This document shows, piece after piece, positions 8,893-16,460 of a stretch of 64,000 nucleotides of DNA (the first letter of the stretch is position 1; each line of letters begins with the position of its first letter). Origin of the DNA: Flavobacterium lotistagni (GTDB taxonomy: Bacteria; Bacteroidota; Bacteroidia; Flavobacteriales; Flavobacteriaceae); the NCBI RefSeq assembly GCF_011392125.1, contig NZ_JAAJBU010000014.1, positions 1 to 64,000 on the forward strand, written 5' to 3'. Made by a program: the position numbers and the translations under genes. Under the pieces are notes generated by a model. It was not told the DNA's origin and did no database searches. It worked only from the letters and a program-made list of their open reading frames with translations.

Positions 8893-10527
8893 ATGAAAAG
8901 AAGAAGTTTTATCAAGTTAAGCGCAACAACAAGTGTTTTATCGCTTTTGCCTACTGAAGTTTTTGCGCTGTTTCAATCTGCAGGAATGAGTACTTGTCCG
9001 GATATCAGCGGCAAAAAAATAGTGCTAATTCAACTCTCTGGTGCCAATGACGGGATTAACACAGTCGTTCCGTTGAACCAATATGACACCTATGCGGCAT
9101 TGCGTCCAACTATAAAATTAGACAATACAGGAGCCAATAGCGTCATCAACCTCGATACTACCTTGGCACTTGAAAACCAAGTAGGATTGCACCCTGCTCT
9201 AGTTGGTTTTAAGAGCTTGTACGACAGCGGCTTCATGCGATTGATTCAAGGAGTGGGTTATCCCAACCAAGACAAATCTCATTTTAAATCTACTGATTTA
9301 TGGTTAACCGGAGGCGATGGAACACCAGCAAACAATGCATTTCAGAGCGGTTGGATGGGTCGTTTTTTAGAACATTATTATGCCGATTTTTTATCTGCTA
9401 ATTTCCCATTGGGAATTCAGTTGGGCAGTAGCGAAAACTCTCTAGGTTTTCATGGCGAAACCGAGCATGGAATGTCATTGAACATCAATGGCCAAGATCC
9501 TTCAGGGTTCTATTCGATTGTAAACGGATTGGGTGGACCAGCTCCATCGGTAATTCCCGACTCTGAATATGGTGATTTGATTCAATACATTTTAAACAAT
9601 GATACTTCTACCAATACCTACGCCCAAACCATTTCGACTGCATTCAACAGCGGAACCAATACCGTAACTTACGCCAACAATGGCTTATCGAACCAATTAA
9701 AAACGGTAGCCAAGTTCATTTCCGGAGGTTTGCAAACCAAAGTTTACCTAGTCAAAATCGGCGGATTTGACACGCACAATCAACAAGTTGCCGATACAGC
9801 GACACCTCATTTAGGCAAGCATGCTGATTTGTTGTCTGAGCTTTCCGGAGCTATTTCGAGTTTTATTAATGACATGAATAATCAAGGCTTGAACAACGAT
9901 ATTCTTGCTGTAACGTTTTCAGAATTTGGCAGAAAAGCGGGAGAAAATGGAGGCTTGGGAACAGATCATGGCGAAATTGCACCGATGTTTGTTTTTGGAA
10001 GTGCTGTAAGTCCGGGAGTTTCAGGAACGAATATCAATTTAAGCGAAGCCACCTCTGAGAACAACTACCAAGTTCAAACCATTCAGCATGACTACAGAAG
10101 GGTATTTAGCACGATTTTACAAGATTGGTTGGGCGCCGGAAATTCTGTGCTAGACTTAACCTTTTACGATTACACACAAGCGACTGGTTTTTCTGGAAAT
10201 AAAATCGACGCTTTGATTAACGCTCAAAATCTCATTCCAATTTCCTGTTATTCCGATGCCGTTTTAACCGCCAATGAATTCAATACCAACAACGATATTA
10301 TTGTATATTCCAATCCGAAATCGGAAACCATTAGTGTACATTCTATGGATGCTATTTTCTCAATAACCGTCTATACTATCGATGGAAAATTTGTAAAAAA
10401 ATTCACTAATCCACTCACCACCAACGACTACACAATTGCAGTGAATCAACTTTCTATCGGCTTGTACAATCTTATCGTTAGCACTTCTCAAGGGAATTAT
10501 CCCAAAAAAATATTCATTCGCAGATAA
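8893..10527 (+). CDS. DUF1501 protein with Tat signal and T9SS sorting domain
   Basis: A 544-aa exported protein. The N-terminus MKRRSFIKLS is a twin-arginine motif, followed by a hydrophobic stretch ending EVFA. DUF1501 spans about 35-430 (VLIQLSGANDGINTVVPL; FDTHNQQ; EFGRKAGENGGLGTDHG). DUF1501 is related to the alkaline-phosphatase/sulfatase superfamily, but its activity is unknown. Residues 465-544 form a T9SS type A sorting domain (VYSNPKSETISV, FSITVYTIDGKFVKKF, LSIGLYNLIVST). It forms a two-gene unit with the DUF1800 gene and ends in a terminator at 10530-10560. A Tat signal together with a T9SS tail is unusual. Confidence 0.9.
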   Translation: MKRRSFIKLSATTSVLSLLPTEVFALFQSAGMSTCPDISGKKIVLIQLSGANDGINTVVPLNQYDTYAALRPTIKLDNTGANSVINLDTTLALENQVGLHPALVGFKSLYDSGFMRLIQGVGYPNQDKSHFKSTDLWLTGGDGTPANNAFQSGWMGRFLEHYYADFLSANFPLGIQLGSSENSLGFHGETEHGMSLNINGQDPSGFYSIVNGLGGPAPSVIPDSEYGDLIQYILNNDTSTNTYAQTISTAFNSGTNTVTYANNGLSNQLKTVAKFISGGLQTKVYLVKIGGFDTHNQQVADTATPHLGKHADLLSELSGAISSFINDMNNQGLNNDILAVTFSEFGRKAGENGGLGTDHGEIAPMFVFGSAVSPGVSGTNINLSEATSENNYQVQTIQHDYRRVFSTILQDWLGAGNSVLDLTFYDYTQATGFSGNKIDALINAQNLIPISCYSDAVLTANEFNTNNDIIVYSNPKSETISVHSMDAIFSITVYTIDGKFVKKFTNPLTTNDYTIAVNQLSIGLYNLIVSTSQGNYPKKIFIRR

Positions 10528-10529
10528 GC

Positions 10530-10560
10530 CACTACTACAGAAAGTAGTGTTTAAATTTAT
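10530..10560 (+). terminator. Intrinsic terminator after DUF1501 gene
   Basis: A 7-bp stem CACTACT / AGTAGTG (10530-10549) is followed by TTTAAATTTATTT and starts 3 bp after the stop codon. Confidence 0.7.
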
Positions 10561-10595
10561 TTAGAAACACCATGGCGTTATAGTGCTTTACTGAG

Positions 10596-10603
10596 TATCT
10601 TTG
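10596..10603 (+). promoter_or_regulatory. -7 promoter element for purK
   Basis: TATCTTTG is a perfect TAnnTTTG match, 21 bp before the ATG at 10625. It overlaps the TTG that would begin a longer reading frame, so it argues for the ATG start. Confidence 0.6.
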
Positions 10604-10624
10604 CAAAAACGCAACAACAACACC

Positions 10625-11779
10625 ATGCAATATTTCTCTTCCGATTTCACCCTCGGAATTCTCGGTGGCGGCCAACTCGGTAAAATGCTGCTGGCGGAAA
10701 CTCGAAAATGGGACATCCAAACTTTCGTGCTCGATCCTAGTGCCGATGCACCGTGTAAAATTGCTTGTCACCAATTCTTTCAAGGTGATTTGATGGATTT
10801 CGATACCGTTTATGATTTCGGAAAACAAGTCGATATACTCACTTTCGAAATCGAACTCGTGAATCTTCTAGCTTTGGAACAACTCGAAAGTGAAGGCAAA
10901 AAAGTTTTTCCATCTCCGAAAACGCTAAGGAAAATCCAGAACAAAGGCGTGCAGAAAGAACAATACATAAAACATCAGATTCCCACCGCAAAATTTCTAC
11001 GGTTTGCCGACATTCAACATTTAGCATTCAACATTCAAAATAAGGCGCTAGCCTTGCCTTTCGTTTGGAAATGCACCGAATTCGGTTACGACGGCTATGG
11101 TGTAAAAGTAATTCGCTCTGAAAACGACCTGAAGAATTTGCCTAATGTAGAATGCATCGCCGAGGAAATGGTTCCGTTCAAAAACGAACTCGCGGTGATT
11201 GTCGTGCGCTCGGCAGTTGGTGAAATCAAAACTTATCCCGTCGTGGAAATGGAATTCCATCCCGAAGCCAACCAAGTCGAATATGTGATTTGCCCTGCGC
11301 GGATTGACGAAAATGTAGCCCAAAAAGCAAAAGAAATCGCTCTGAAAGTCGCCGATGTTTTTGAACCCGTCGGCTTGCTCGCCGTGGAAATGTTCCAAAC
11401 CGAGAATGACGAAATCCTGGTGAACGAAGTAGCGCCACGACCGCACAATTCAGGGCATTACTCGATTGAGGCCAGTTATACTTCGCAATTCGAGAACCAC
11501 TTGCGCGCGATTTTAGGCTTACCGCTCGGGAATACAGAAAGCAAAGTCGCAGGAATTATGGTGAACCTGGTAGGTGCCGAAGGATTTTCAGGCAACGTGA
11601 AATACGAGAACATAGAAAATATTTTAAAGATTGATGGCGTCACGCCACACATATACGGCAAAAGGCAAATGCGCCCGTTTCGGAAAATGGGGCATGTGAC
11701 GATCGTGAACGAAGACATGGCGCGCGCCAGGAAGATTGCTGAGGAAGTGAAGAATACCATCCGCGTCGTCAGTGAATAA
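10625..11779 (+). CDS. purK: 5-(carboxyamino)imidazole ribonucleotide synthase
   Basis: ATP-grasp enzyme of de novo purine synthesis: AIR + ATP + bicarbonate to N5-CAIR, the substrate of PurE. The N-terminal GILGGGQLGKML motif (about 10-21) is diagnostic. The ATP-grasp core includes VWKCTEFGYDGYGVKV, AEEMVPFKNELAVIVVR and EVAPRPHNSGHYSIEA in pieces. I start at ATG 10625 (384 aa) rather than the upstream TTG, because the -7 box overlaps that TTG. purE follows on the same strand 208 bp downstream, separated by a dispersed repeat, so the pair may still be functionally linked without a tight operon. Confidence 0.96.
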   Translation: MQYFSSDFTLGILGGGQLGKMLLAETRKWDIQTFVLDPSADAPCKIACHQFFQGDLMDFDTVYDFGKQVDILTFEIELVNLLALEQLESEGKKVFPSPKTLRKIQNKGVQKEQYIKHQIPTAKFLRFADIQHLAFNIQNKALALPFVWKCTEFGYDGYGVKVIRSENDLKNLPNVECIAEEMVPFKNELAVIVVRSAVGEIKTYPVVEMEFHPEANQVEYVICPARIDENVAQKAKEIALKVADVFEPVGLLAVEMFQTENDEILVNEVAPRPHNSGHYSIEASYTSQFENHLRAILGLPLGNTESKVAGIMVNLVGAEGFSGNVKYENIENILKIDGVTPHIYGKRQMRPFRKMGHVTIVNEDMARARKIAEEVKNTIRVVSE

Positions 11780-11792
11780 AGGCACTGAGGCC

Positions 11793-11880
11793 GCGTTAGG
11801 GATGGTAGCATTGTTTGAGCTCTTTTTGCGCTGACCAAAGCGGAAAAAAGCGAGTGCGGACAGCCCGGGCCGGGCCGAGC
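11793..11880 (+). repeat. Dispersed intergenic palindromic repeat, copy 3
   Basis: Left arm GCGTTAGGGATGGTAGCATT, hairpin core TTTGAGCTCTTTTTG...AAAAAAGCGAGTGCGG, right arm ACAGCCCGGGCCGGGCC. It is closely related to copy 5 (15397-15491). It begins 13 bp after the purK stop; the rest of the purK-purE gap contains another small dyad (CAGTCTAGTGGACTG near 11890). Confidence 0.85.
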
Positions 11881-11987
11881 GTAAAGAAACAGTCTAGTGG
11901 ACTGTTTTAGCGAGGAGCCAGCAGGTGCGTTGGCAGGTGTGAAAAGGCAACGCCATTATTAATTATTAACTATTAATTATTCATTAA

Positions 11988-12470
11988 ATGAAAGTAGCTG
12001 TTGTCATGGGAAGTATTTCTGACATGCCCGTCATGCAGGAAGCCATTGATATCCTGAAAAGCTTCGGGATTGAGACCGAAACCGACATCGTCTCGGCGCA
12101 CCGAACGCCCGAAAAACTGTTTGATTTCAGCCAGAATGCGCACAAAAAAGGCATCGCGGTGATTATCGCAGGAGCCGGTGGCGCGGCCCATTTGCCCGGT
12201 ATGGTGGCTTCAATGTCGCCGCTTCCGGTGATTGGCGTTCCGGTCAAATCAAGCAATTCGATCGACGGTTGGGACAGCGTGTTGTCGATTCTGCAAATGC
12301 CCGGTGGTGTTCCGGTCGCTACGGTGGCGCTCAATGGCGGGAAAAATGCAGGAATTCTGGCAGCTCAGATTATCGGCAGCCACGATGCGAACGTGCAGCA
12401 ACAGATCGTCGCCTATAAGGAAAGCCTGAAGGCTGCGGTCAATGAATCGTCTAAAAAACTCCGGAAATAA
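11988..12470 (+). CDS. purE: N5-CAIR mutase (class I PurE)
   Basis: Converts N5-carboxyaminoimidazole ribonucleotide to CAIR, directly after PurK. The 160-aa protein has the class I signatures: [10 protein letters not shown] near the N-terminus, SAHRTPEKL with the catalytic His around 41, and [26 protein letters not shown] in consecutive pieces. The presence of PurK fits class I, which uses N5-CAIR, rather than class II, which uses AIR and CO2. The start ATG is preceded by AT-rich sequence with no clear TAnnTTTG box. Confidence 0.97.
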   Translation: MKVAVVMGSISDMPVMQEAIDILKSFGIETETDIVSAHRTPEKLFDFSQNAHKKGIAVIIAGAGGAAHLPGMVASMSPLPVIGVPVKSSNSIDGWDSVLSILQMPGGVPVATVALNGGKNAGILAAQIIGSHDANVQQQIVAYKESLKAAVNESSKKLRK

Positions 12471-12484
12471 TTTTGCCTTTTTTT

Positions 12485-12570
12485 AGGAGCTGTTTCCCGT
12501 TTTTCGCTCTATCTTTTGCTCCGCTTAAGCTACACAAAAGGATGCCGCTGCAACCGGGGCTAGGGCTTCC
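12485..12570 (-). repeat. Dispersed intergenic palindromic repeat, copy 4
   Basis: On the minus strand: TAGCCCCGGTTGCAGCGGCATCC, split around a core with AGCGGAGCAAAAGATAGAGCG, then AAACGGGAAACAGCTCC (each read in shorter pieces). The modules match copy 1 (GCAGCGGCATCC, AAAAGATA.AGCG). It starts 15 bp past the purE stop. Confidence 0.8.
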
Positions 12571-12618
12571 GAATATATAAGAACTTTATTTTACCATTAA
12601 AATTTCGTTTCCAAAAAA

Positions 12619-12643
12619 CTTTGCGCCTTTGCGCCTTTGCGAG
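12619..12643. repeat. Short tandem CTTTGCGC repeat
   Basis: Three head-to-tail copies of an 8-9 bp unit (CTTTGCGC, CTTTGCGC, CTTTGCGAG) lie about 90 bp upstream of the M3 peptidase gene. Such runs are commonly seen between genes in Bacteroidota. They contain TTTG but no full promoter pattern. Confidence 0.6.
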
Positions 12644-12732
12644 AAAAAACTTCAAGAACTTTACACCCATTTAAAAGCAAAATCACAATCAGACACTAAC
12701 CACTAAACCCTAAATACTATTTCCCATATCAA

Positions 12733-14760
12733 ATGAATATCCTCACACAAAAATTCCACACCAAATACGATACAGCGCCTTTTTCGAAAATCAAAAACGA
12801 AGATTTCATGCCGGCTTTTAAGGAAGCAATCTCAATGGCGCGTGCAGAAATCGATGCGATCGTGAACAATCCTGAGACGCCCACTTTTGAAAATACCATA
12901 GAAGCCTTAGCATTCAGCGGCGATACTTTAGACCGCGTTTCGAATATCTTCTTCAACCTGCATTCGGCCGAAACCAATGACGAGTTGCAACAAATTGCGC
13001 AGGAAGTCTCGCCGTTATTGTCTGAATTCAGCAACGACATCAGGCTTAATGCCGCTTTGTTTGCTAAAGTGAAAGCCGTATACGAACAGAAGGAAAACCT
13101 AAAACTCACGCCCGAACAAACCACGCTTTTAGATAAAACTTATAAAGGCTTCTCTAGAAACGGAGCCAATTTGCCCGAAGACAAAAAAGAAAAACTGCGC
13201 GAAATAGACAAAGAACTTTCGATGCTGAGCTTGCAATTCGGCGAAAACGTCTTGGCCGAGACCAACGCCTTCCAACTGCACTTGACCGACGATCAAGATT
13301 TGGCCGGTTTGCCCGAAGGCGCTATTGAAGCCGCCAGATTGCTCGCCAAAAACCAAGACAAAGACGGCTGGATTTTCACGCTGGATTTCCCGAGCTATGT
13401 GCCGTTTATGACGTATGCCGACAACCGCGATTTGCGCAAAACACTGGCATTGGCTTACGGTGCAAAAGGTTTCCAAAAGAATGAGCATGACAACCAAGAA
13501 ATCGTGCTCAAGATTGCCAAGTTGCGTTTTGAAAGAGCCCAATTGCTAGGCTATCAAACCCACGCCCATTTCGTGCTCGAGGAACGCATGGCCCAAAGCC
13601 CCGAGAAAGTGAAATTATTTTTAGCCGATTTGCTCGCCAAAGCCAAACCTGCAGCCGAACGCGAATTCAAGCAACTTTCGCAGTTTGCCAAAGATTTGCA
13701 CGGCATTGAAAAACTCGAAAAATGGGACGGCGCTTATTATTCGGAAAAGCTCAAACAACAACTTTTTGCACTCGATGACGAACAACTCAAACCTTATTTC
13801 CAACTCGAGAAAGTACTCGAAGGCGCGTTCACGGTAGCCAACAAACTCTACGGATTGACCTTTACCGAAATTTTCGACATCGACAAATACCACGAAGAAG
13901 TCATGACCTACGAAGTCAAAGACGAAAACGGAAATTTAGTGTCTGTTTTCTACGCCGACTTTTTCCCGCGCAAAGGAAAACGCAACGGCGCTTGGATGAC
14001 ATCGTTCAAATCGCAGTATGTAAAAGACGGTGTGAACGAGCGTCCGCATATTTCGAACGTTTGCAATTTTACCAAACCTACCGAAACCAAACCGTCGCTG
14101 CTGACTTTCAACGAAGTCACGACTTTATTCCACGAGTTTGGACACGGCTTGCACGGCATGTTGGCCAACACGGTTTACCCGAACCTTTCAGGAACGTCTG
14201 TTTATTGGGATTTTGTCGAATTGCCGAGCCAGATCATGGAAAACTGGTGCTACGAAGCCGAAGCCTTGGAATTGTTCGCCAGACATTACCAAACCGGCGA
14301 GATGATTCCTATGGAATTAGTGGAGAAAATCAGGGAAAGCGCGAGTTTTCAGGAAGGCATGGCGACTTTGCGGCAACTGAGTTTCGGCTTGCTCGATATG
14401 GGCTGGCACGGACAAGACACGACGCACATTAACGATGTCAAACAATTTGAACTGGAGCAATTTGCCGACACGCAACTTTATCCTGATGTGCCCGAAAATG
14501 CCATGAGTACGGCTTTCTCACACATTTTCCAAGGCGGTTATTCTTCAGGTTATTACAGCTACAAATGGGCAGAAGTGCTCGATGCCGATGCGTTTGAATA
14601 CTTCAAGGAAAATGGGATTTTCAACAAAGATATCGCGACGAAATTCAAGGAGAATGTTTTATCAAAAGGTGGCACCGAACCACCGATGGTTTTGTATAAG
14701 CGTTTTCGCGGACAAGAGCCCAAACCAGAGGCTTTACTTAAAAGAGCCGGATTGATCTAA
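12733..14760 (+). CDS. M3 family metallopeptidase (Dcp/oligopeptidase A type)
   Basis: Cytosolic zinc oligopeptidase or peptidyl-dipeptidase that degrades short peptides. The active site TLFHEFGHGLHGML places HEFGH at residues 467-471. A further conserved block is GTSVYWDFVELPSQIMENW, about 25 residues later, with the glutamate ligand. Length 675 aa is typical of Dcp, and no signal peptide is present. The gene ends 13 bp before the lipoprotein cyclophilin ATG, so the two are probably co-transcribed. Dcp versus oligopeptidase A cannot be settled from sequence alone. Confidence 0.94.
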   Translation: MNILTQKFHTKYDTAPFSKIKNEDFMPAFKEAISMARAEIDAIVNNPETPTFENTIEALAFSGDTLDRVSNIFFNLHSAETNDELQQIAQEVSPLLSEFSNDIRLNAALFAKVKAVYEQKENLKLTPEQTTLLDKTYKGFSRNGANLPEDKKEKLREIDKELSMLSLQFGENVLAETNAFQLHLTDDQDLAGLPEGAIEAARLLAKNQDKDGWIFTLDFPSYVPFMTYADNRDLRKTLALAYGAKGFQKNEHDNQEIVLKIAKLRFERAQLLGYQTHAHFVLEERMAQSPEKVKLFLADLLAKAKPAAEREFKQLSQFAKDLHGIEKLEKWDGAYYSEKLKQQLFALDDEQLKPYFQLEKVLEGAFTVANKLYGLTFTEIFDIDKYHEEVMTYEVKDENGNLVSVFYADFFPRKGKRNGAWMTSFKSQYVKDGVNERPHISNVCNFTKPTETKPSLLTFNEVTTLFHEFGHGLHGMLANTVYPNLSGTSVYWDFVELPSQIMENWCYEAEALELFARHYQTGEMIPMELVEKIRESASFQEGMATLRQLSFGLLDMGWHGQDTTHINDVKQFELEQFADTQLYPDVPENAMSTAFSHIFQGGYSSGYYSYKWAEVLDADAFEYFKENGIFNKDIATKFKENVLSKGGTEPPMVLYKRFRGQEPKPEALLKRAGLI

Positions 14761-14773
14761 TGAAATCTTGAGG

Positions 14774-15391
14774 ATGCGCCAACTGATTCTTTTATTAACT
14801 CTAGTGTTTTTTGCAGCTTGTGAGCAAACTAAGTTCAAAACCGAATGGACTCGCGAAGTGGCACCTGAGGTTTTCACTGCGAAATTCGAAACCACGAAAG
14901 GCGACTTTACCATTACAGTGGAGCGGCATTTATCGCCTAAAGCCGCTGACCGATTTTATCAACTAGTGAAGCACGGCTATTATGACAATGGCATTTTTTA
15001 TCGCGTAGTAAAAGATTTTGTGGCGCAATTCGGCAATACCGATACTTTGGTGATGAACCAGTGGCGGAAAATTAAGATTCCCGACGAGCCGGTGCGTTTG
15101 GGCAACCTCAAAGGAACGGTGAGCTTTGCGCGCGATGGCAAAGAAACCCGCGATTTGGACTTGTTTATCAATTTGAAAGACAATTCGGTTTTGGATACCT
15201 TGAACTATCAAGGCGTGAAAGGATTTCCTGCGTTTGGAAAAGTCACTTCGGGAATGGAAAATGTCGAAAAACTGTATTCCGGTTATGGCGAAGATTCTAT
15301 GGATGATGAAAACCTTTACCAGAACCGCGGGCAGTTTTATACAACTTATCCGAAACTGGATTTGATTGAAAAGGCTTATATCGCAGACTAA
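14774..15391 (+). CDS. Lipoprotein cyclophilin-type peptidyl-prolyl isomerase
   Basis: Predicted membrane-anchored PPIase folding exported proteins. The ATG at 14774 gives a type II signal MRQLILLLTLVFFAAC with the lipidated Cys at 16. The cyclophilin domain spans about 40-200 of 205 aa. The family motif FHRV is FYRV here, so the catalytic Arg is kept, and the usual QGGD is QFGN, which keeps the Gln. The GTxSxAR motif is present as GTVSFARDG, and the usual SQFFI is replaced by DLFINL. These changes mark a diverged member, so activity is probable rather than certain. It lies downstream of the M3 peptidase gene and is convergent with the UbiA-like gene. Confidence 0.88.
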   Translation: MRQLILLLTLVFFAACEQTKFKTEWTREVAPEVFTAKFETTKGDFTITVERHLSPKAADRFYQLVKHGYYDNGIFYRVVKDFVAQFGNTDTLVMNQWRKIKIPDEPVRLGNLKGTVSFARDGKETRDLDLFINLKDNSVLDTLNYQGVKGFPAFGKVTSGMENVEKLYSGYGEDSMDDENLYQNRGQFYTTYPKLDLIEKAYIAD

Positions 15392-15396
15392 AGGTT

Positions 15397-15491
15397 GCGT
15401 TAGGGATGGGAGCTTTGTTTGAGCTCTTTTTGGAGCAGCGCAGCGGAGCCAAAAAAGCGAGTGCGGACAGCCCGGCCCAGAGGGAAACGCC
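15397..15491 (+). repeat. Dispersed intergenic palindromic repeat, copy 5
   Basis: Left arm GCGTTAGGGATGGGAGC, core GAGCTCTTTTTGGAGC...GGAGCCAAAAAAGCGAG, right arm GCGGACAGCCCGGCCC, ending in AAACGCCC, which is inverted relative to the GCGTT at the left end. It fills nearly the whole 100-bp gap between two convergent genes and could serve as a bidirectional terminator. Confidence 0.85.
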
Positions 15492-16316
15492 CTAATAAAA
15501 ACAATCCATCAAAACCAGAACCAGCCACCAAACCATGGGAATACTTTCTGCCCAGAACATGGTGTAATAGCGAGAACGGCGCTGGTGGGCGAAAAGCAAA
15601 AAAGCTGTAGTCAGCCCAATCAGCATGATGCTTGCCATGAAGTGCGGCCCACTTTTTCCGACTTGCAAAAGTTCGAGCATCAGGAAAATTACCAATAGAA
15701 GCACTCCAAGTTTCTTAGTATTGACTACGCCTATTTGCTGCGGAACGGTCTTCAGGTGCGGATCGTCCCAAGCGAGGTCAATAATTTCGAAGATAAAAAG
15801 CAAGACTACTATCAATAGAAAACGTTTGACACAGACGATGTAAAAATCAGTAGTCAATGCTGCTCCGGCGTTGATGACCGGCAAAACAACCGTTACGCCC
15901 ACCCAACAAAGCGCGACAATATAAATCTTGAGTCCGGCCCAACTGCGCGCGCTTTTGTGGTTCGGAAAAAAAGGCAAAGTGTACAAAGCCGTTATTAATA
16001 CGCAAACCACAGAAATGATTTGTGTAATGGGCTGCAATTTTAGAAAACAGTAAGCAGCAGCTAGAAAAGAAACCGCACTAACCAGTATAAACAGTTTCAA
16101 ATTCAAGCTGAGTGGCGGCTTTCCGATACGGGCCAATGCGTCGTATTTGACGAAATTGTAACCGACAATGGTTCCGAAATACCCGAAGCCGGACATCGCC
16201 CAATCTGAAGGCAAATCAAGTACGAAGCCGGTGATTTGAATCAACGCCAAAACTGAAAGCGCCACATGCATGCTGCTTTGCAGGTAAAAATCGAAAAGCC
16301 GTTTGAAAATACCCAT
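15492..16316 (-). CDS. UbiA-superfamily-like prenyltransferase
   Basis: A 274-aa integral membrane protein with about 8-9 hydrophobic helices. Two polar motifs match the UbiA layout: YNFVKYDA around residue 55, in place of NDxxDxxxD, and DLAWDDPHLKTVPQQIG around 195, which corresponds to the second DxxxD plus K-T-x-P motif. The first Asp-rich motif is degenerate, so substrate and activity are uncertain; members usually transfer prenyl chains to aromatic or quinone precursors. The gene is transcribed divergently from gcvP and convergently with the cyclophilin gene. Confidence 0.65.
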   Translation of the reverse strand: MGIFKRLFDFYLQSSMHVALSVLALIQITGFVLDLPSDWAMSGFGYFGTIVGYNFVKYDALARIGKPPLSLNLKLFILVSAVSFLAAAYCFLKLQPITQIISVVCVLITALYTLPFFPNHKSARSWAGLKIYIVALCWVGVTVVLPVINAGAALTTDFYIVCVKRFLLIVVLLFIFEIIDLAWDDPHLKTVPQQIGVVNTKKLGVLLLVIFLMLELLQVGKSGPHFMASIMLIGLTTAFLLFAHQRRSRYYTMFWAESIPMVWWLVLVLMDCFY

Positions 16317-16414
16317 AACACAAATTTAAACCAAACTGTTAATAAGAAGCCGATTTGGTTAAAAAATTCCCTAAAACGAAAGGTTAAAGACAGCGCTTTT
16401 TTGAGAATAATCTA

Positions 16415-16422
16415 TAAATTTG
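16415..16422 (+). promoter_or_regulatory. -7 promoter element for gcvP
   Basis: TAAATTTG is a perfect TAnnTTTG match 38 bp before the gcvP ATG. A TTG (16401-16403) lies only 11 bp upstream, too close for the usual -33 spacing. No glycine-riboswitch-like structure was recognised in the leader. Confidence 0.5.
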
Positions 16423-16460
16423 TGCATCGAAAAAACACGCTTTATTCCTAGCTACATTTT

